A stretch of 64,000 bases of DNA from CAIVVT01 sp963838205 (GTDB lineage: Bacteria > Acidobacteriota > Terriglobia > Bryobacterales > Bryobacteraceae): NCBI GenBank assembly GCA_963838205.1, contig CAWIQF010000024.1, positions 21,146 to 85,145 on the forward strand. Direction: 5' to 3'. The first letter of the stretch is position 1. Every line of letters begins with the position of its first letter. A program made the position numbers and the translations under genes. The notes beneath the pieces are model-generated. The model did no database searches and was not told where the DNA came from. It worked only from the letters and a program-made list of their open reading frames with translations. This document shows positions 1 through 7,641 of the stretch, piece by piece.

Positions 1-1
1 C

Positions 2-1051
2 ATGAACGACCTGCGCCCGGCCGGCGTCGGACTGGCCGTGGCCATCAACAACAGCGGGCAGATCGTTGGCGCGTCGTCCACAAACGGGCCGATCCTCGAC
101 GCGTCGCCGGGCAGCGTGCAGCATGCCGTTGTTTATTCCGGCGGCGTCTTGACCGACCTGGGTACGCTCGGCGGCAGCCTCAGCGTTGCCACTGCAATCA
201 ACGCCAGCGGCCAGGTCGCCGGGTATTCGATGCGAGCGGACGGCACGGAGCATGCCTTTCTGTATTCCAACGGCGTCATGAGGGACCTGGGGACGCTCGG
301 CGGCGCCATCAGCCACGCCAACGCCATCAACGCCGGCGGAGAGATCGTCGGCTTCGCGGACACGGCGGACGGCTCCTGGCATGCCTTTCTGTACTCCGGC
401 GGCTTCATGCTCGACCTGGGAACCCTTGGCGGACCGCATAGCGAGGCCTCGGGGATCAACACGAGCGGGCAGGTGGTCGGGTACTCGCTACTGGCCGGTG
501 GCGCCAATAGCGCTTTCATTTACTCGAACGGCGTCATGACGGCGCTGAATTCGCTGCTGCCTCCCGGCTCGGAGTGGGGATATATGGCCCCGCCTTTCGG
601 TCAGGCGGGGCTGGAGCAGGCGAATGCCATCAACGACAACGGCGAGATCGCCGGGTGCGCGTACGTCAGCGGCGCGATGCATGGGTTCCTGCTCACGCTG
701 ACACCGAACCTGACTGGCCTGCGCCCAAGCTCGGTGGCGCCGGGCGGGGCTCCTTTCACGCTGACGCTCACCGGCACGAGCTTCATTCCGGGGGCGACGG
801 TGAATTGGAACCTCGAATTTTTCAGCATGGCGCTGGCGACAACCTATGTCAGCGCGACACAGTTGACCGCCATCGTTCCGGCGAGGCTGATCACAACGGA
901 TGGTACGGCGATTGTGACTGTGACGACGTCGCAAGGCGTCTCGCCGGGAGCGGCGCTCGCCATCCACCCGCCGCGCCGTTCGCCCGGGATGCCGCAACGG
1001 CCGAAGCCGCCTGAACATCCGCCCGCTGCTCTGAAATGGGACCCGCTATAA
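2..1051 (+). CDS. HAF-repeat protein with C-terminal IPT/TIG-like domain, probably 5'-partial
   Basis: Four copies of the HAF-type repeat are visible at residues 41-58, 84-101, 127-144 and 170-180, with cores such as AFLYSNGVMRDLGTLGG alternating with AINxxGxIVG segments. Residues about 235-318 resemble an IPT/TIG immunoglobulin-like fold (a PNLTGLRPSSVAPGG start). HAF proteins are extracellular or surface proteins of unknown function, common in Acidobacteria, and are thought to form a beta-propeller. No signal peptide is seen at the first Met at position 2, so the real start is probably upstream of the window. The C-terminal tail is Pro/Arg-rich. I am confident of the family, not of the role or the start. 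Confidence 0.8.
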   Translation: MNDLRPAGVGLAVAINNSGQIVGASSTNGPILDASPGSVQHAVVYSGGVLTDLGTLGGSLSVATAINASGQVAGYSMRADGTEHAFLYSNGVMRDLGTLGGAISHANAINAGGEIVGFADTADGSWHAFLYSGGFMLDLGTLGGPHSEASGINTSGQVVGYSLLAGGANSAFIYSNGVMTALNSLLPPGSEWGYMAPPFGQAGLEQANAINDNGEIAGCAYVSGAMHGFLLTLTPNLTGLRPSSVAPGGAPFTLTLTGTSFIPGATVNWNLEFFSMALATTYVSATQLTAIVPARLITTDGTAIVTVTTSQGVSPGAALAIHPPRRSPGMPQRPKPPEHPPAALKWDPL

Positions 1052-1305
1052 GCAGGTTGGCGGACGGGCGCTGTGCGTGAGACGGGCCACGCTGCCTCGC
1101 CGCAGACCCATGGCATTGTGCGAATCCCAGATGGCTCAAGCAGAGCCGCTTTTGAACCAAGAACCAGAAAACGGAAAACGGGACGTCCTGACATGTCCCA
1201 GTGGCAATTGAGTTGAGCAACGCTCGGCCGTACAGGTGCTAATTGTGCAGGAAGCCCCGTTTTCTCGGGCGGTGCTTTGCCAGTAGCCGTAGGAGCGGAT
1301 GGTCG

Positions 1306-1752
1306 CTATTTGAGCGGTGTCGGGGGACGGCGGTAGATGGTCTGGAACTCGCCGCTGTCGGTGGAGATGGTGGTCGTGGAAGAAGAGCCAGGCAGGCCGG
1401 ATCCGGTGTGGATGGGCACCGACGGCCCTTGCGGACCGCTTGAGGACGGCGCGGCGGCATCGTCCACTTTGGTCTGCGTGTTCGTCTTCGGGCCACCTTT
1501 CTTAAGCGGGCGGTAGTCGATGCGATCGATGCGGTCGCGGGGAATCGCGACCTGCTCGTTCTTCACGATGACGAGCAGGCTGTCAGCGGTCGTATCGTTG
1601 AACCGGGCCTGGCGCGGGTGGGAGGAGCCGCGCTCGTAGATCTTGAGCTCCGTACCGGTTCTCAAATCGCCCAGCTTCTTCCACGCGTCGTCGGCGGCGA
1701 GCGCGGCGAAGGCGGCGCACAATGCGAGCAAGAGAAAAATGATGGTACGCAT
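1306..1752 (-). CDS. Secreted hypothetical protein
   Basis: A 148-residue protein with a clear Sec signal peptide (MRTIIFLLLALCAAFAALA, then ADD). The mature N-terminal half (about residues 22-85) looks like a small beta-rich domain with the segment GTELKIYERG and a VAIPRDRIDRIDYRP stretch. The C-terminal third is Ser/Thr/Pro/Gly-rich and looks disordered. I recognise no named family, although small proteins with this 'IPRDRIDRID' pattern are often seen in Acidobacteria. It is monocistronic, with the HD hydrolase 47 bp upstream on the same strand. The 254 bp on its 3' side (1052-1305), up to the HAF gene, hold nothing I can identify. Confidence 0.7.
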   Translation of the reverse strand: MRTIIFLLLALCAAFAALAADDAWKKLGDLRTGTELKIYERGSSHPRQARFNDTTADSLLVIVKNEQVAIPRDRIDRIDYRPLKKGGPKTNTQTKVDDAAAPSSSGPQGPSVPIHTGSGLPGSSSTTTISTDSGEFQTIYRRPPTPLK

Positions 1753-1799
1753 GGACTCTCCAGTGTGCCGATCTTAGCAAATGCGGGTGGGCGGACGCG

Positions 1800-2369
1800 T
1801 CAGGCGGCGCCGAAGACGGCCGCGACTTCGGCGCGGAATTGCGCGGCCAGGGTGGAGCCGGGCGGCTGGGTGAGGCGGGCGTCGAAGATGCGCTGGAGCG
1901 ACTGGTAGTACCACATCTGTTTTTCGCGGGGCCGCTTGAACCTCTGCCAGGCCTTATCGCCGATGCGCGCGAGATCGTGGCGCAGGGAGCGGATATTATC
2001 GAGCTTGTCGGCGATGCTGAGGCACAGCGCGTCGGGGTCGCCGGCTTCGAGCAGGTGCAGGGTGTGCTGTTTGCGCTTTTCCCAGGGCCAGAGTTTGGCG
2101 GGTTCGGTGGCGAACTCGACCAGCCGGGCGACGTTGTCGCCGAAGATAGTGCGGATCTCGTCGATGGTGGCGTCGGTGTCTTCGACGGTGTCGTGCAGCA
2201 GGCCGGCGATGGCTAGTTCGTTGGCGCAATCGTAGTCAATGAGGATCTTGGCGACGCGCAGCGGGTGGATCAGGTAGGGAATGCGCGTGCCTTTGCGGAA
2301 CTGCCCGTCGTGCGCCTCGGCGGCGAAGCGCAGGGCGGCGGAAATGGCCGCTTTGCCGTCGCTATTCAT
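1800..2369 (-). CDS. HD-domain phosphohydrolase, SpoT/MESH1-like (p)ppGpp hydrolase candidate
   Basis: 189 residues forming a single HD domain. Metal-ligand candidates are H35 (IHPLRVA), H59-D60 in GLLHDTVEDTD, and D121/D124 in SIADKLDNI. This order (H...HD...ED...D) is that of the hydrolase domain of RelA/SpoT enzymes and of stand-alone small alarmone hydrolases, which remove the 3'-pyrophosphate of (p)ppGpp. No synthetase, TGS or ACT domain follows, so it is a single-domain member. A role in alarmone turnover is inferred from family only, since other nucleotide substrates are possible. It lies 81 bp downstream of cdsA on the same strand. Confidence 0.75.
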   Translation of the reverse strand: MNSDGKAAISAALRFAAEAHDGQFRKGTRIPYLIHPLRVAKILIDYDCANELAIAGLLHDTVEDTDATIDEIRTIFGDNVARLVEFATEPAKLWPWEKRKQHTLHLLEAGDPDALCLSIADKLDNIRSLRHDLARIGDKAWQRFKRPREKQMWYYQSLQRIFDARLTQPPGSTLAAQFRAEVAAVFGAA

Positions 2370-2450
2370 GGTCCGAAGAAGAGATCCCTGGAGGAACCAG
2401 TATACGACCGGAAGGGCCGGCGGAGAAGATTCAGAAGCTAGAGGCGGGCG

Positions 2451-3242
2451 CTACTTCAGGAACCAGACCAGTTGCAGCAACCCATAGACGACGGGGATGG
2501 AGAAGAGCGAGGAGTCGACGCGGTCCAGCCAGCCGCCATGGCCGGGCAGAAGGTTGGAAGAGTCTTTGACGCCCGCGCCGCGTTTGATAGCCGATTCGCA
2601 AAGATCGCCGATCTGGCCGGCGGCGTTGGCGGCGGCGCACAGAAGCACGGCCTGCCAGGCGGGGATCTGTGGGAACAGGAAGTGCAGATAGGCGACGCCG
2701 GCGACGCACGAGGCGCCGAGCGAGCCGGCGGTTCCTTCCCAGGTTTTGCCGGGGCTGATGTGGGGCGAGAGTTTGTGACGGCCGAAGTTGCTGCCGACGT
2801 AGTAGGCCACCGAATCGCCGATCCAATTGACGCCCGCGGCAAACAGCAGCCACCACGGGCTGATGGCGCGCAGTTCGAGCGCGCAGCGCCAACTGCCGAA
2901 GACGTAGAGCAAGCCGAAGACGGAGCAGGCGCTCAGGGGCAGCACTGCGTCGAGCCGTTCGTGGCGCAGCGACAGAGCGAATGCGAGCAGCGCAAAAAGC
3001 ACCACGAAGACGCCGATTTGCGGCAGCGGCAAGAGCAGCAGGACCACGCCCGCGACATAGCCGGTGAAGGTCTTGGCGAGATTGTCATGCTGCGGGAAGG
3101 TGGCCGCGACGATGCCCAGGAACTCGTAGTAGCACAGCAGCGCCACGCCGATGAGGACTATCAGGAAGACTTGTTGGGGAGCGAAACAGACAAGCCAGAA
3201 AAAAAAGACGCCGAGGATCAGGCCGGTGACGAGGCGCTTCAT
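2451..3242 (-). CDS. cdsA: Phosphatidate cytidylyltransferase (CDP-diglyceride synthase)
   Basis: This integral membrane enzyme makes CDP-diacylglycerol from phosphatidate and CTP, the branch point of phospholipid synthesis. The 263-residue protein has several hydrophobic helices from the N-terminus (LVTGLILGVFFFWLVCF). The CDS signature sits near the C-terminus: SAIKRGAGVKDSSNLLPGHG followed by GWLDRVDS, containing the conserved K-R-x4-K-D and H-G-G-x-x-D-R-x-D. An upstream Met in the same frame exists, but the start at 3242 is preferred because it overlaps the uppS stop as ATGA, the usual coupling in this gene pair, and gives a standard CdsA length. It is translationally coupled to uppS. 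Confidence 0.93.
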   Translation of the reverse strand: MKRLVTGLILGVFFFWLVCFAPQQVFLIVLIGVALLCYYEFLGIVAATFPQHDNLAKTFTGYVAGVVLLLLPLPQIGVFVVLFALLAFALSLRHERLDAVLPLSACSVFGLLYVFGSWRCALELRAISPWWLLFAAGVNWIGDSVAYYVGSNFGRHKLSPHISPGKTWEGTAGSLGASCVAGVAYLHFLFPQIPAWQAVLLCAAANAAGQIGDLCESAIKRGAGVKDSSNLLPGHGGWLDRVDSSLFSIPVVYGLLQLVWFLK

Positions 3243-4066
3243 CGGGTGGGGACGGGGACGCTTTCGACATCGCTCTCGGTCACCGCGAGGGCGGGACGGA
3301 GGCCGCCGAAGCGGCGGTCGCGCTTCTGGTAAGCCACGATGGCTTCCAGCAGGCACGAGCGGTCGAAATCGGGCCAGCAGATGTCAGTGACGTAGAGCTC
3401 GGAATAGGCGATTTGCCAAAGCAGGAAGTTGCTGATACGCATCTCGCCGGAGGTGCGGATGAGCAGGTCGGGCTCGGGCTGGCCGGCGGTGTCGAGCTTG
3501 AGCTCGATGGCTTTCTCATTGACCTCGAGGCGGTCCAGCGTGCCGTTGTCGCGGGCTTCACGGATGAGGCGGTTGACGGCATCCACGATTTCGGATCGTC
3601 CGCCGTAATTGATCGCGAGATTGAGGATCATGCCGGTGTTCTCGCTGGTGAGGTGGATGGCTTCGGCCAGTTCGCGGCGGACTTTTTCCGGCAAGGCTTG
3701 AGTGCGGCCGATGGCGCGCATCTGGATATTGTTGGCCATCAGCCGAGGCACTTCGCGGCCGAGGTAATAGTGGAGCAGACGCCACAGGGTTTCGACTTCG
3801 GCGCGGGGGCGTTTCCAGTTCTCTTTGGAAAAAGCGTATAGGGTGAGGCAGCGAACGCCCAGGCGAGCACAGGTTTCCACGGTCACGCGAACGGGTTCGA
3901 CGCCGGCTTTGTGCCCGGCGACGCGCGGCAGGCTGCGGCGGCTGGCCCAGCGGCCGTTGCCATCCATAATGACGGCGACGTGCTCGGGCAGACGCTCGGG
4001 GACGAGCGTGCTGGCGAGTTCCCACTCCCGGGTGCCGGGCTCCAGGATCTCCAACAGAGCCTTCAT
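3239..4066 (-). CDS. uppS: Undecaprenyl (polyprenyl) diphosphate synthase, cis-prenyltransferase
   Basis: Condenses isopentenyl diphosphates onto farnesyl diphosphate to make the C55 lipid carrier for cell-wall synthesis. In 275 residues the catalytic MDGNGRWA motif is at 34-41 (Asp35 is the expected catalytic acid), with FSKENWKRP, the NYGGRSEI segment and the family signature LIRTSGEMRISNFL near the C-terminus. The protein carries about 25 extra N-terminal residues and about 10 extra C-terminal residues compared with minimal homologues. It overlaps cdsA by 4 bp (ATGA), so the two are probably co-transcribed from a promoter in the 510 bp block upstream. Confidence 0.95.
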   Translation of the reverse strand: MKALLEILEPGTREWELASTLVPERLPEHVAVIMDGNGRWASRRSLPRVAGHKAGVEPVRVTVETCARLGVRCLTLYAFSKENWKRPRAEVETLWRLLHYYLGREVPRLMANNIQMRAIGRTQALPEKVRRELAEAIHLTSENTGMILNLAINYGGRSEIVDAVNRLIREARDNGTLDRLEVNEKAIELKLDTAGQPEPDLLIRTSGEMRISNFLLWQIAYSELYVTDICWPDFDRSCLLEAIVAYQKRDRRFGGLRPALAVTESDVESVPVPTR

Positions 4067-4139
4067 GTGGCGGTAACTTCATCCCATATTACCCCATAGT
4101 GCGCGAGGCGTTCGCCGCGGAGATGGCAGGCGCGTGAGA

Positions 4140-4498
4140 AGAATCGGCGATGGACGGGGACAGGTGCGCGAGGGGTATAAAGTTTTCGGCGCGCCCGCCG
4201 ATTGTAGCGTGTGAGTCGATCGAGACACAGACGGGAGGTGCGTGGGAAGGATCGGCGCTGAACGCGGATAGGGGATGCGAGCGGTATAGAGATTCCGGCG
4301 CAATGGCCGAATGTCATGAAAGGACGTTAGCGAAAAAGGCGACAAAAACCCTTGATTTTGTCGTCACGAAAATGCAATTAGAAAGTAGCGCGTTTGCAAC
4401 ACTAGGTCACAACGGGGAACGGTGGTGACAGCGGAACGGGTATGAAGCCCTCGGCGCAGCAGCCGAAAACTCGCAAGGGGGGTTAGCGAAAAGGCCAC
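4140..4498. repeat. Three diverged copies of a GC-rich element in a 510 bp non-coding block
   Basis: The gap between uppS and the next gene (4067-4576) has no credible gene. It holds three related blocks. Each contains GGTAT followed by a purine-rich AAG/GAG (4174-4182, 4283-4291, 4439-4447), then 3-4 nt later an inverted repeat of the form CGGC-6 nt-GCCG (about 4186-4201, 4295-4309, 4451-4465). Copies 1 and 2 also share about 35 bp upstream, beginning GGATCGGCG or GAATCGGCG. Copies 2 and 3 share a downstream GTTAGCGAAAAAGGC-like tail (4326-4340, 4482-4494). Spacing is 109 and 156 bp. The stem is kept while the loop and arms vary. The function is unknown; it may be a repeated RNA element or a decayed tandem duplication. 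Confidence 0.55.
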
Positions 4499-4576
4499 AC
4501 AATCCCCGGATCTGTGGTGAGCGAAGTGCTGTGGATGCAGCCGGTTTGAAGCACTTGAGCGGCACGGAGGCCGGCC

Positions 4577-5179
4577 ATGCTGATCCAATCGATGGCGCTG
4601 ATTACTCTGACGTGGAGCGCCGTCTCAGCCGCGGATTCGGCCACGATCGGTCTGGTATTCCGCCAGGGATCGCCGGTTCCGGCCGCTGTTCGCACGTCCT
4701 TTGAACAGCAAACGGAGCGTGGACTGCGGCAGATTGTGAGCGAGCCCGGCCTGGAAGTGACATGGCGGGCGGAGGGCGAAACGGCGCGCGGCGAATCCTG
4801 GGCGCGCCTGATCGTGGTGCGATTTCGAGGCGATTGCTCGCTTTCGATGACCAAGGCGATGCCGCGGCGCGGCCCACTGGGCGCGACGTGGGTGAGCGAT
4901 GGGCGGATTCTGCCGTTCATCGACATTGACTGCGGGCGGGTCAAGGCGACGCTGGCGGGCAGCGGGCCGTGGCCGCAGGCGTTGATCCCGCCAGGAGTGC
5001 TGGCGCGGGCGCTGAGCCACGTGGCGCTGCACGAGATGTACCACGTGCTGACGGAACGGGCGGCCCATGACCGCGACGGGCTGTTCAAGGCGGCGTATTC
5101 GGCGGAGGACTTGCTGGCCCCGGCGGTGTTCAAGGGGCAGCGGCGAGCGGCGCTGACGGGATTCGGCCCGGCGCGCTGA
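4577..5179 (+). CDS. Secreted zincin-like metalloprotease candidate
   Basis: A 200-residue protein with an N-terminal signal peptide (MLIQSMALITLTWSAVSA, then ADS). Near the C-terminus lies the segment HVALHEMYHVLTERAAHDRD, which contains a zincin HExxH motif (HEMYH) with a further His eight residues after the second motif His. A Glu-rich SAEDL segment follows. The overall fold is not one I can name. The spacing does not fit the metzincin HExxHxxGxxH consensus, so protease activity is an inference from the motif only. The start follows an uppS-divergent region, and no neighbour shares its strand closely. It ends 46 bp before the convergent lipoprotein gene. Confidence 0.65.
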   Translation: MLIQSMALITLTWSAVSAADSATIGLVFRQGSPVPAAVRTSFEQQTERGLRQIVSEPGLEVTWRAEGETARGESWARLIVVRFRGDCSLSMTKAMPRRGPLGATWVSDGRILPFIDIDCGRVKATLAGSGPWPQALIPPGVLARALSHVALHEMYHVLTERAAHDRDGLFKAAYSAEDLLAPAVFKGQRRAALTGFGPAR

Positions 5180-5225
5180 GAAATACGCCGGCTGCAGCAG
5201 TTGTTGCATTTTCCGGGCGGCGAGG

Positions 5226-6050
5226 TTAGAAACCGGTTTCGGTTGCGGGACCGGGTGGATTGACCGCGGACTTTCGGACGAGGTCGCGGACCAGGCTCCA
5301 CGGTACAGTCATCTCGAGGCGCGGGGAGCCGGGATCGGCTAGCGCGTCGCCACTCCAAAGCAGCACGAGACCGGATTGGGTCAGAGCGAATTGCTGAGGC
5401 ATGGCGAAGCTGCCGTCCTTGAGAGGCAGGGGAGACGATTCCGAGAGGCTCAGCGTCTCGCGCAGACGGCGTTCGGCGAGAGAGGATAGGCGTGGCGCGG
5501 CATCCTTCTCAAGCAGCGAATCGAGGGTCACGGCAGAGCCGGTGCGGGGATCGAGGTTGAGGTAGGCGCGCTGGTCGAAGGGCAGTTCTTTGCCGGTCTG
5601 TCCGAGGCGGTCGACGCGGAAACTCCAGACCTCCGGGCGGCGCGCCAGGAGTTGAATCGAGCGGCGCTCGAACCAGGTCGAGTCGGCGTAAATGACTCCC
5701 TTGTGCTCCACGCGCCAGCGTTCGATCAAGCCGGCGGCGTAGGGCTCCAGCTCCGCGGCGCCACCGGGAAAGCCGAGCGCGGTCAGCAGGGCGGAATTGA
5801 ACTTCGAGGCGGCATCGCCGCCACCGCCGTGCAGTTCCGGCCAATTGGCTCGGAAGCTGACGCAGGCCTCGTCGCGGTGGCCGTGGTCTCCGCAGCCGGG
5901 CTCCGATTTTTCAAAGGTCCGCTGTTCGAAGGTGAGCGGCGGGGGTGCGGGCGCGGTTGGCTCGGTGCGCGAGCCGCAGGCTGCAGCAAGGAGGAAAAAA
6001 AGGACGCAGAGGCAGAGCGCTAGTGTGGACGCGAGCTGCGTCATTCGCAT
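5226..6050 (-). CDS. Putative lipoprotein with RsiV/DUF3298-like domain
   Basis: The start at 6050 gives MRMTQLASTLALCLCVLFF followed by a lipobox LLAAAC, so the protein is probably lipid-modified and anchored at a membrane. The mature part (about 250 residues) has the layout of DUF4163/DUF3298 proteins such as the anti-sigma factor RsiV: an early beta-rich segment, then a PFDQRAYLNLDPRTGSAVTL block and a C-terminal FALTQSGLVLLWS...VPWSLVRDLV block. RsiV binds lysozyme, but no transmembrane anti-sigma module or sigma gene is seen here, so only the domain relationship is claimed. A longer reading to 6116 adds residues before the lipoprotein signal and is less likely. The 247 bp upstream (6051-6297) hold nothing recognised. 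Confidence 0.65.
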   Translation of the reverse strand: MRMTQLASTLALCLCVLFFLLAAACGSRTEPTAPAPPPLTFEQRTFEKSEPGCGDHGHRDEACVSFRANWPELHGGGGDAASKFNSALLTALGFPGGAAELEPYAAGLIERWRVEHKGVIYADSTWFERRSIQLLARRPEVWSFRVDRLGQTGKELPFDQRAYLNLDPRTGSAVTLDSLLEKDAAPRLSSLAERRLRETLSLSESSPLPLKDGSFAMPQQFALTQSGLVLLWSGDALADPGSPRLEMTVPWSLVRDLVRKSAVNPPGPATETGF

Positions 6051-6297
6051 GCGCCAGCACTGTCTGTGGCGGGTATAAACCAACATTGTGGAGATTCCGA
6101 CTCGTGAACCAGCCACGCGCTCAAGCGGGAGGCCGCAGCGCGGGGAGGCTCTCTATCAAAGTACCGTAAGCGGCTCGCGGCTCTCACAGCAGGGAAGCTC
6201 GGGGGCTGTCCATATCGAGGTCGAGGCAGCAGGCGCGAGTTGAAAAAGGGGAGAAGAGGGTGCGGCGCGAAGTGCGGGAGCACCCTCCGAATCGGCG

Positions 6298-6879
6298 TCA
6301 GGCGGCCTTGCGAGCGACTTCGATGTCGATAGTGATGGTGACGTCATTGCCGACGACCACGCCGCCGCCGTCCAGGTTGTGGTTCCAAACCATGCCGAAA
6401 TCCTGGCGATTGATGACCGTCGTAGCGGTGGCGCCGATGCGCAGCATGCCGCGGGGGTCTTTGATTTCCTTAGTGATGTCGGAGACGTGCAGGACCACCG
6501 ATTTGGTGACGCCGTGCAGCGTCAGGTCGCCGCTCAAGTCGATGCCCTGGCTGGTCTTGCTGGCGCTCTTGCTGACGAAGGTCATGGTGGGGAACTTCGC
6601 GAGGTCGAAGAAGTCCGGGCTCTTGAGGTGGGTATCGCGGCCGGGCTCACCGGTGTCGACGGTGGAGACGTCGATGCTGGCCTGGACCACGGTGGCGGAC
6701 GGGTTGGCTTCGTCGAATACCACCTTGCCGGTCACCTTCTTAAAGCTGCCTCGGACGTTGCTGACCATCAGGTGGCGGACGGAGAACTGGGCCGCCGAAT
6801 GCGCGGAATCGATGTCGTAATCAGCCGCCAACGCCGGCAATGCCAGCGCGGACAAGAGCAGCGCGTATGTGCGAATCAT
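6298..6879 (-). CDS. YceI-family periplasmic polyisoprenoid-binding-like protein
   Basis: 193 residues with a signal peptide (MIRTYALLLSALALPALA, then AD). The mature sequence reads YDIDSAHSAAQFSVRHLMVS, the usual YceI start, followed by GSFKKVTGKVVFD, a FDLAKFPTMTF segment (YceI consensus FDVAKYPTATF) and GDLTLHGVTKSVVL. YceI proteins are lipocalin-like barrels that bind polyprenyl chains in the periplasm and are often induced by stress or high pH. The length is standard. The MarR gene lies 32 bp upstream on the same strand, so the pair could form one transcript with MarR first. If so, YceI would be under the MarR promoter described below. Confidence 0.9.
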   Translation of the reverse strand: MIRTYALLLSALALPALAADYDIDSAHSAAQFSVRHLMVSNVRGSFKKVTGKVVFDEANPSATVVQASIDVSTVDTGEPGRDTHLKSPDFFDLAKFPTMTFVSKSASKTSQGIDLSGDLTLHGVTKSVVLHVSDITKEIKDPRGMLRIGATATTVINRQDFGMVWNHNLDGGGVVVGNDVTITIDIEVARKAA

Positions 6880-6911
6880 GCTTGTTGGATCCTTTCAAAC
6901 TGAGATGGTTA

Positions 6912-7415
6912 TCAGGCCTGGCCGGACGCTTCAATGCGCGCGGCCCGCTCGCGGATCCGTTCCAGGACTTCGATAAAAGCCTGCACTTCCGCGGGCTGAA
7001 TCTGTTCAAAACAACGATCGCTGAGGCTCGACACGATGGGCTCTAGCAGTTCCACCAGGCCGTTGCCTTTGGGCGTGGCGTAGCACAGGACCTGCCGCCG
7101 ATCTTCGGGGCAGCGCCGGCGCAGGACCAGGCCTTTGAGTTCCATGCGGTCGAGGAGCCGGGTCATTCCCGGAGTGCACTCGATCAGACGGCCGGCGATG
7201 GCCAGGGTCGGAATTCCATCCGGGCCGGCGCCGCGCAGAATCCGCAGGACGTTGTACTGCTGGTGGCTGAGGTCGTGGCCAGCCATGTGCCGGTCGAGCA
7301 CCCGGGTTAACAGATCGGCCGTCTTCAAGACGGAAATGAAGGCCTCTTCCACAGGGGAGGCGAATGGCCGGGACTGTTTCAGTTCGGCTTGCAGACGACT
7401 TTCACTTCTGCTCAC
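6912..7415 (-). CDS. MarR-family transcriptional regulator
   Basis: 167 residues with a winged-helix MarR core: DLSHQQYNVLRILRGAG, then the recognition region IPTLAIAGRLIECTPGMTRL and the wing KGLVLRRRCPEDRRQVLCYA. MarR dimers bind palindromic operators and release DNA on binding a small ligand. The start codon is GTG with no Shine-Dalgarno sequence. A promoter (TTGACG-17 nt-TAAACT) ends 6 nt before it, so the mRNA is probably leaderless. It lies upstream of the YceI gene on the same strand, its likely co-regulated partner. The AT-rich region around the promoter contains the imperfect inverted repeat CAACTAATTGTTAG (7448-7461), a possible autoregulatory operator. Confidence 0.88.
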   Translation of the reverse strand: MSRSESRLQAELKQSRPFASPVEEAFISVLKTADLLTRVLDRHMAGHDLSHQQYNVLRILRGAGPDGIPTLAIAGRLIECTPGMTRLLDRMELKGLVLRRRCPEDRRQVLCYATPKGNGLVELLEPIVSSLSDRCFEQIQPAEVQAFIEVLERIRERAARIEASGQA

Positions 7416-7421
7416 GGTTAC

Positions 7422-7450
7422 AGTTTACGATGTTTTAGATTACACGTCAA
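7422..7450 (-). promoter_or_regulatory. Sigma70-type promoter of the MarR gene, predicted leaderless start
   Basis: Read on the minus strand, TTGACG (7450-7445), a 17 nt spacer and TAAACT (7427-7422) are followed by six bases and the GTG start codon at 7415. A start site seven bases after the -10 box would coincide with the G of GTG. The same two hexamers with the same spacing occur before the gene at 41336. Confidence 0.6.
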
Positions 7451-7600
7451 CTAATTGTTAGACATTTAAGGATTCGGCGTGTAGTTTGAGACAGTCAAGC
7501 CTTTTATTCGCGTGGGATCGAGTCCAGGGGTGGTCGGTGGAAGGATTTTGGATTTAATTCGCGAGTAATGCGAATGAATTCCGGCGTAATGCGGCAGGAA

Positions 7601-7619
7601 TTTCCGAATGATTCGGAAA
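7601..7619. repeat. 19 bp palindrome in an AT-rich intergenic block
   Basis: TTTCCGAAT-G-ATTCGGAAA has perfect 9 bp arms. Around it are three related words containing G(A/C/G)GTAAT (about 7561-7572, 7581-7593, 7626-7639). It lies just past the cvpA stop, so on the minus strand it could act as a 3' hairpin, but no U-tract follows. An operator is an equal possibility. Confidence 0.4.
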
Positions 7620-7641
7620 GAACTCGCGGGTAATTACGATC

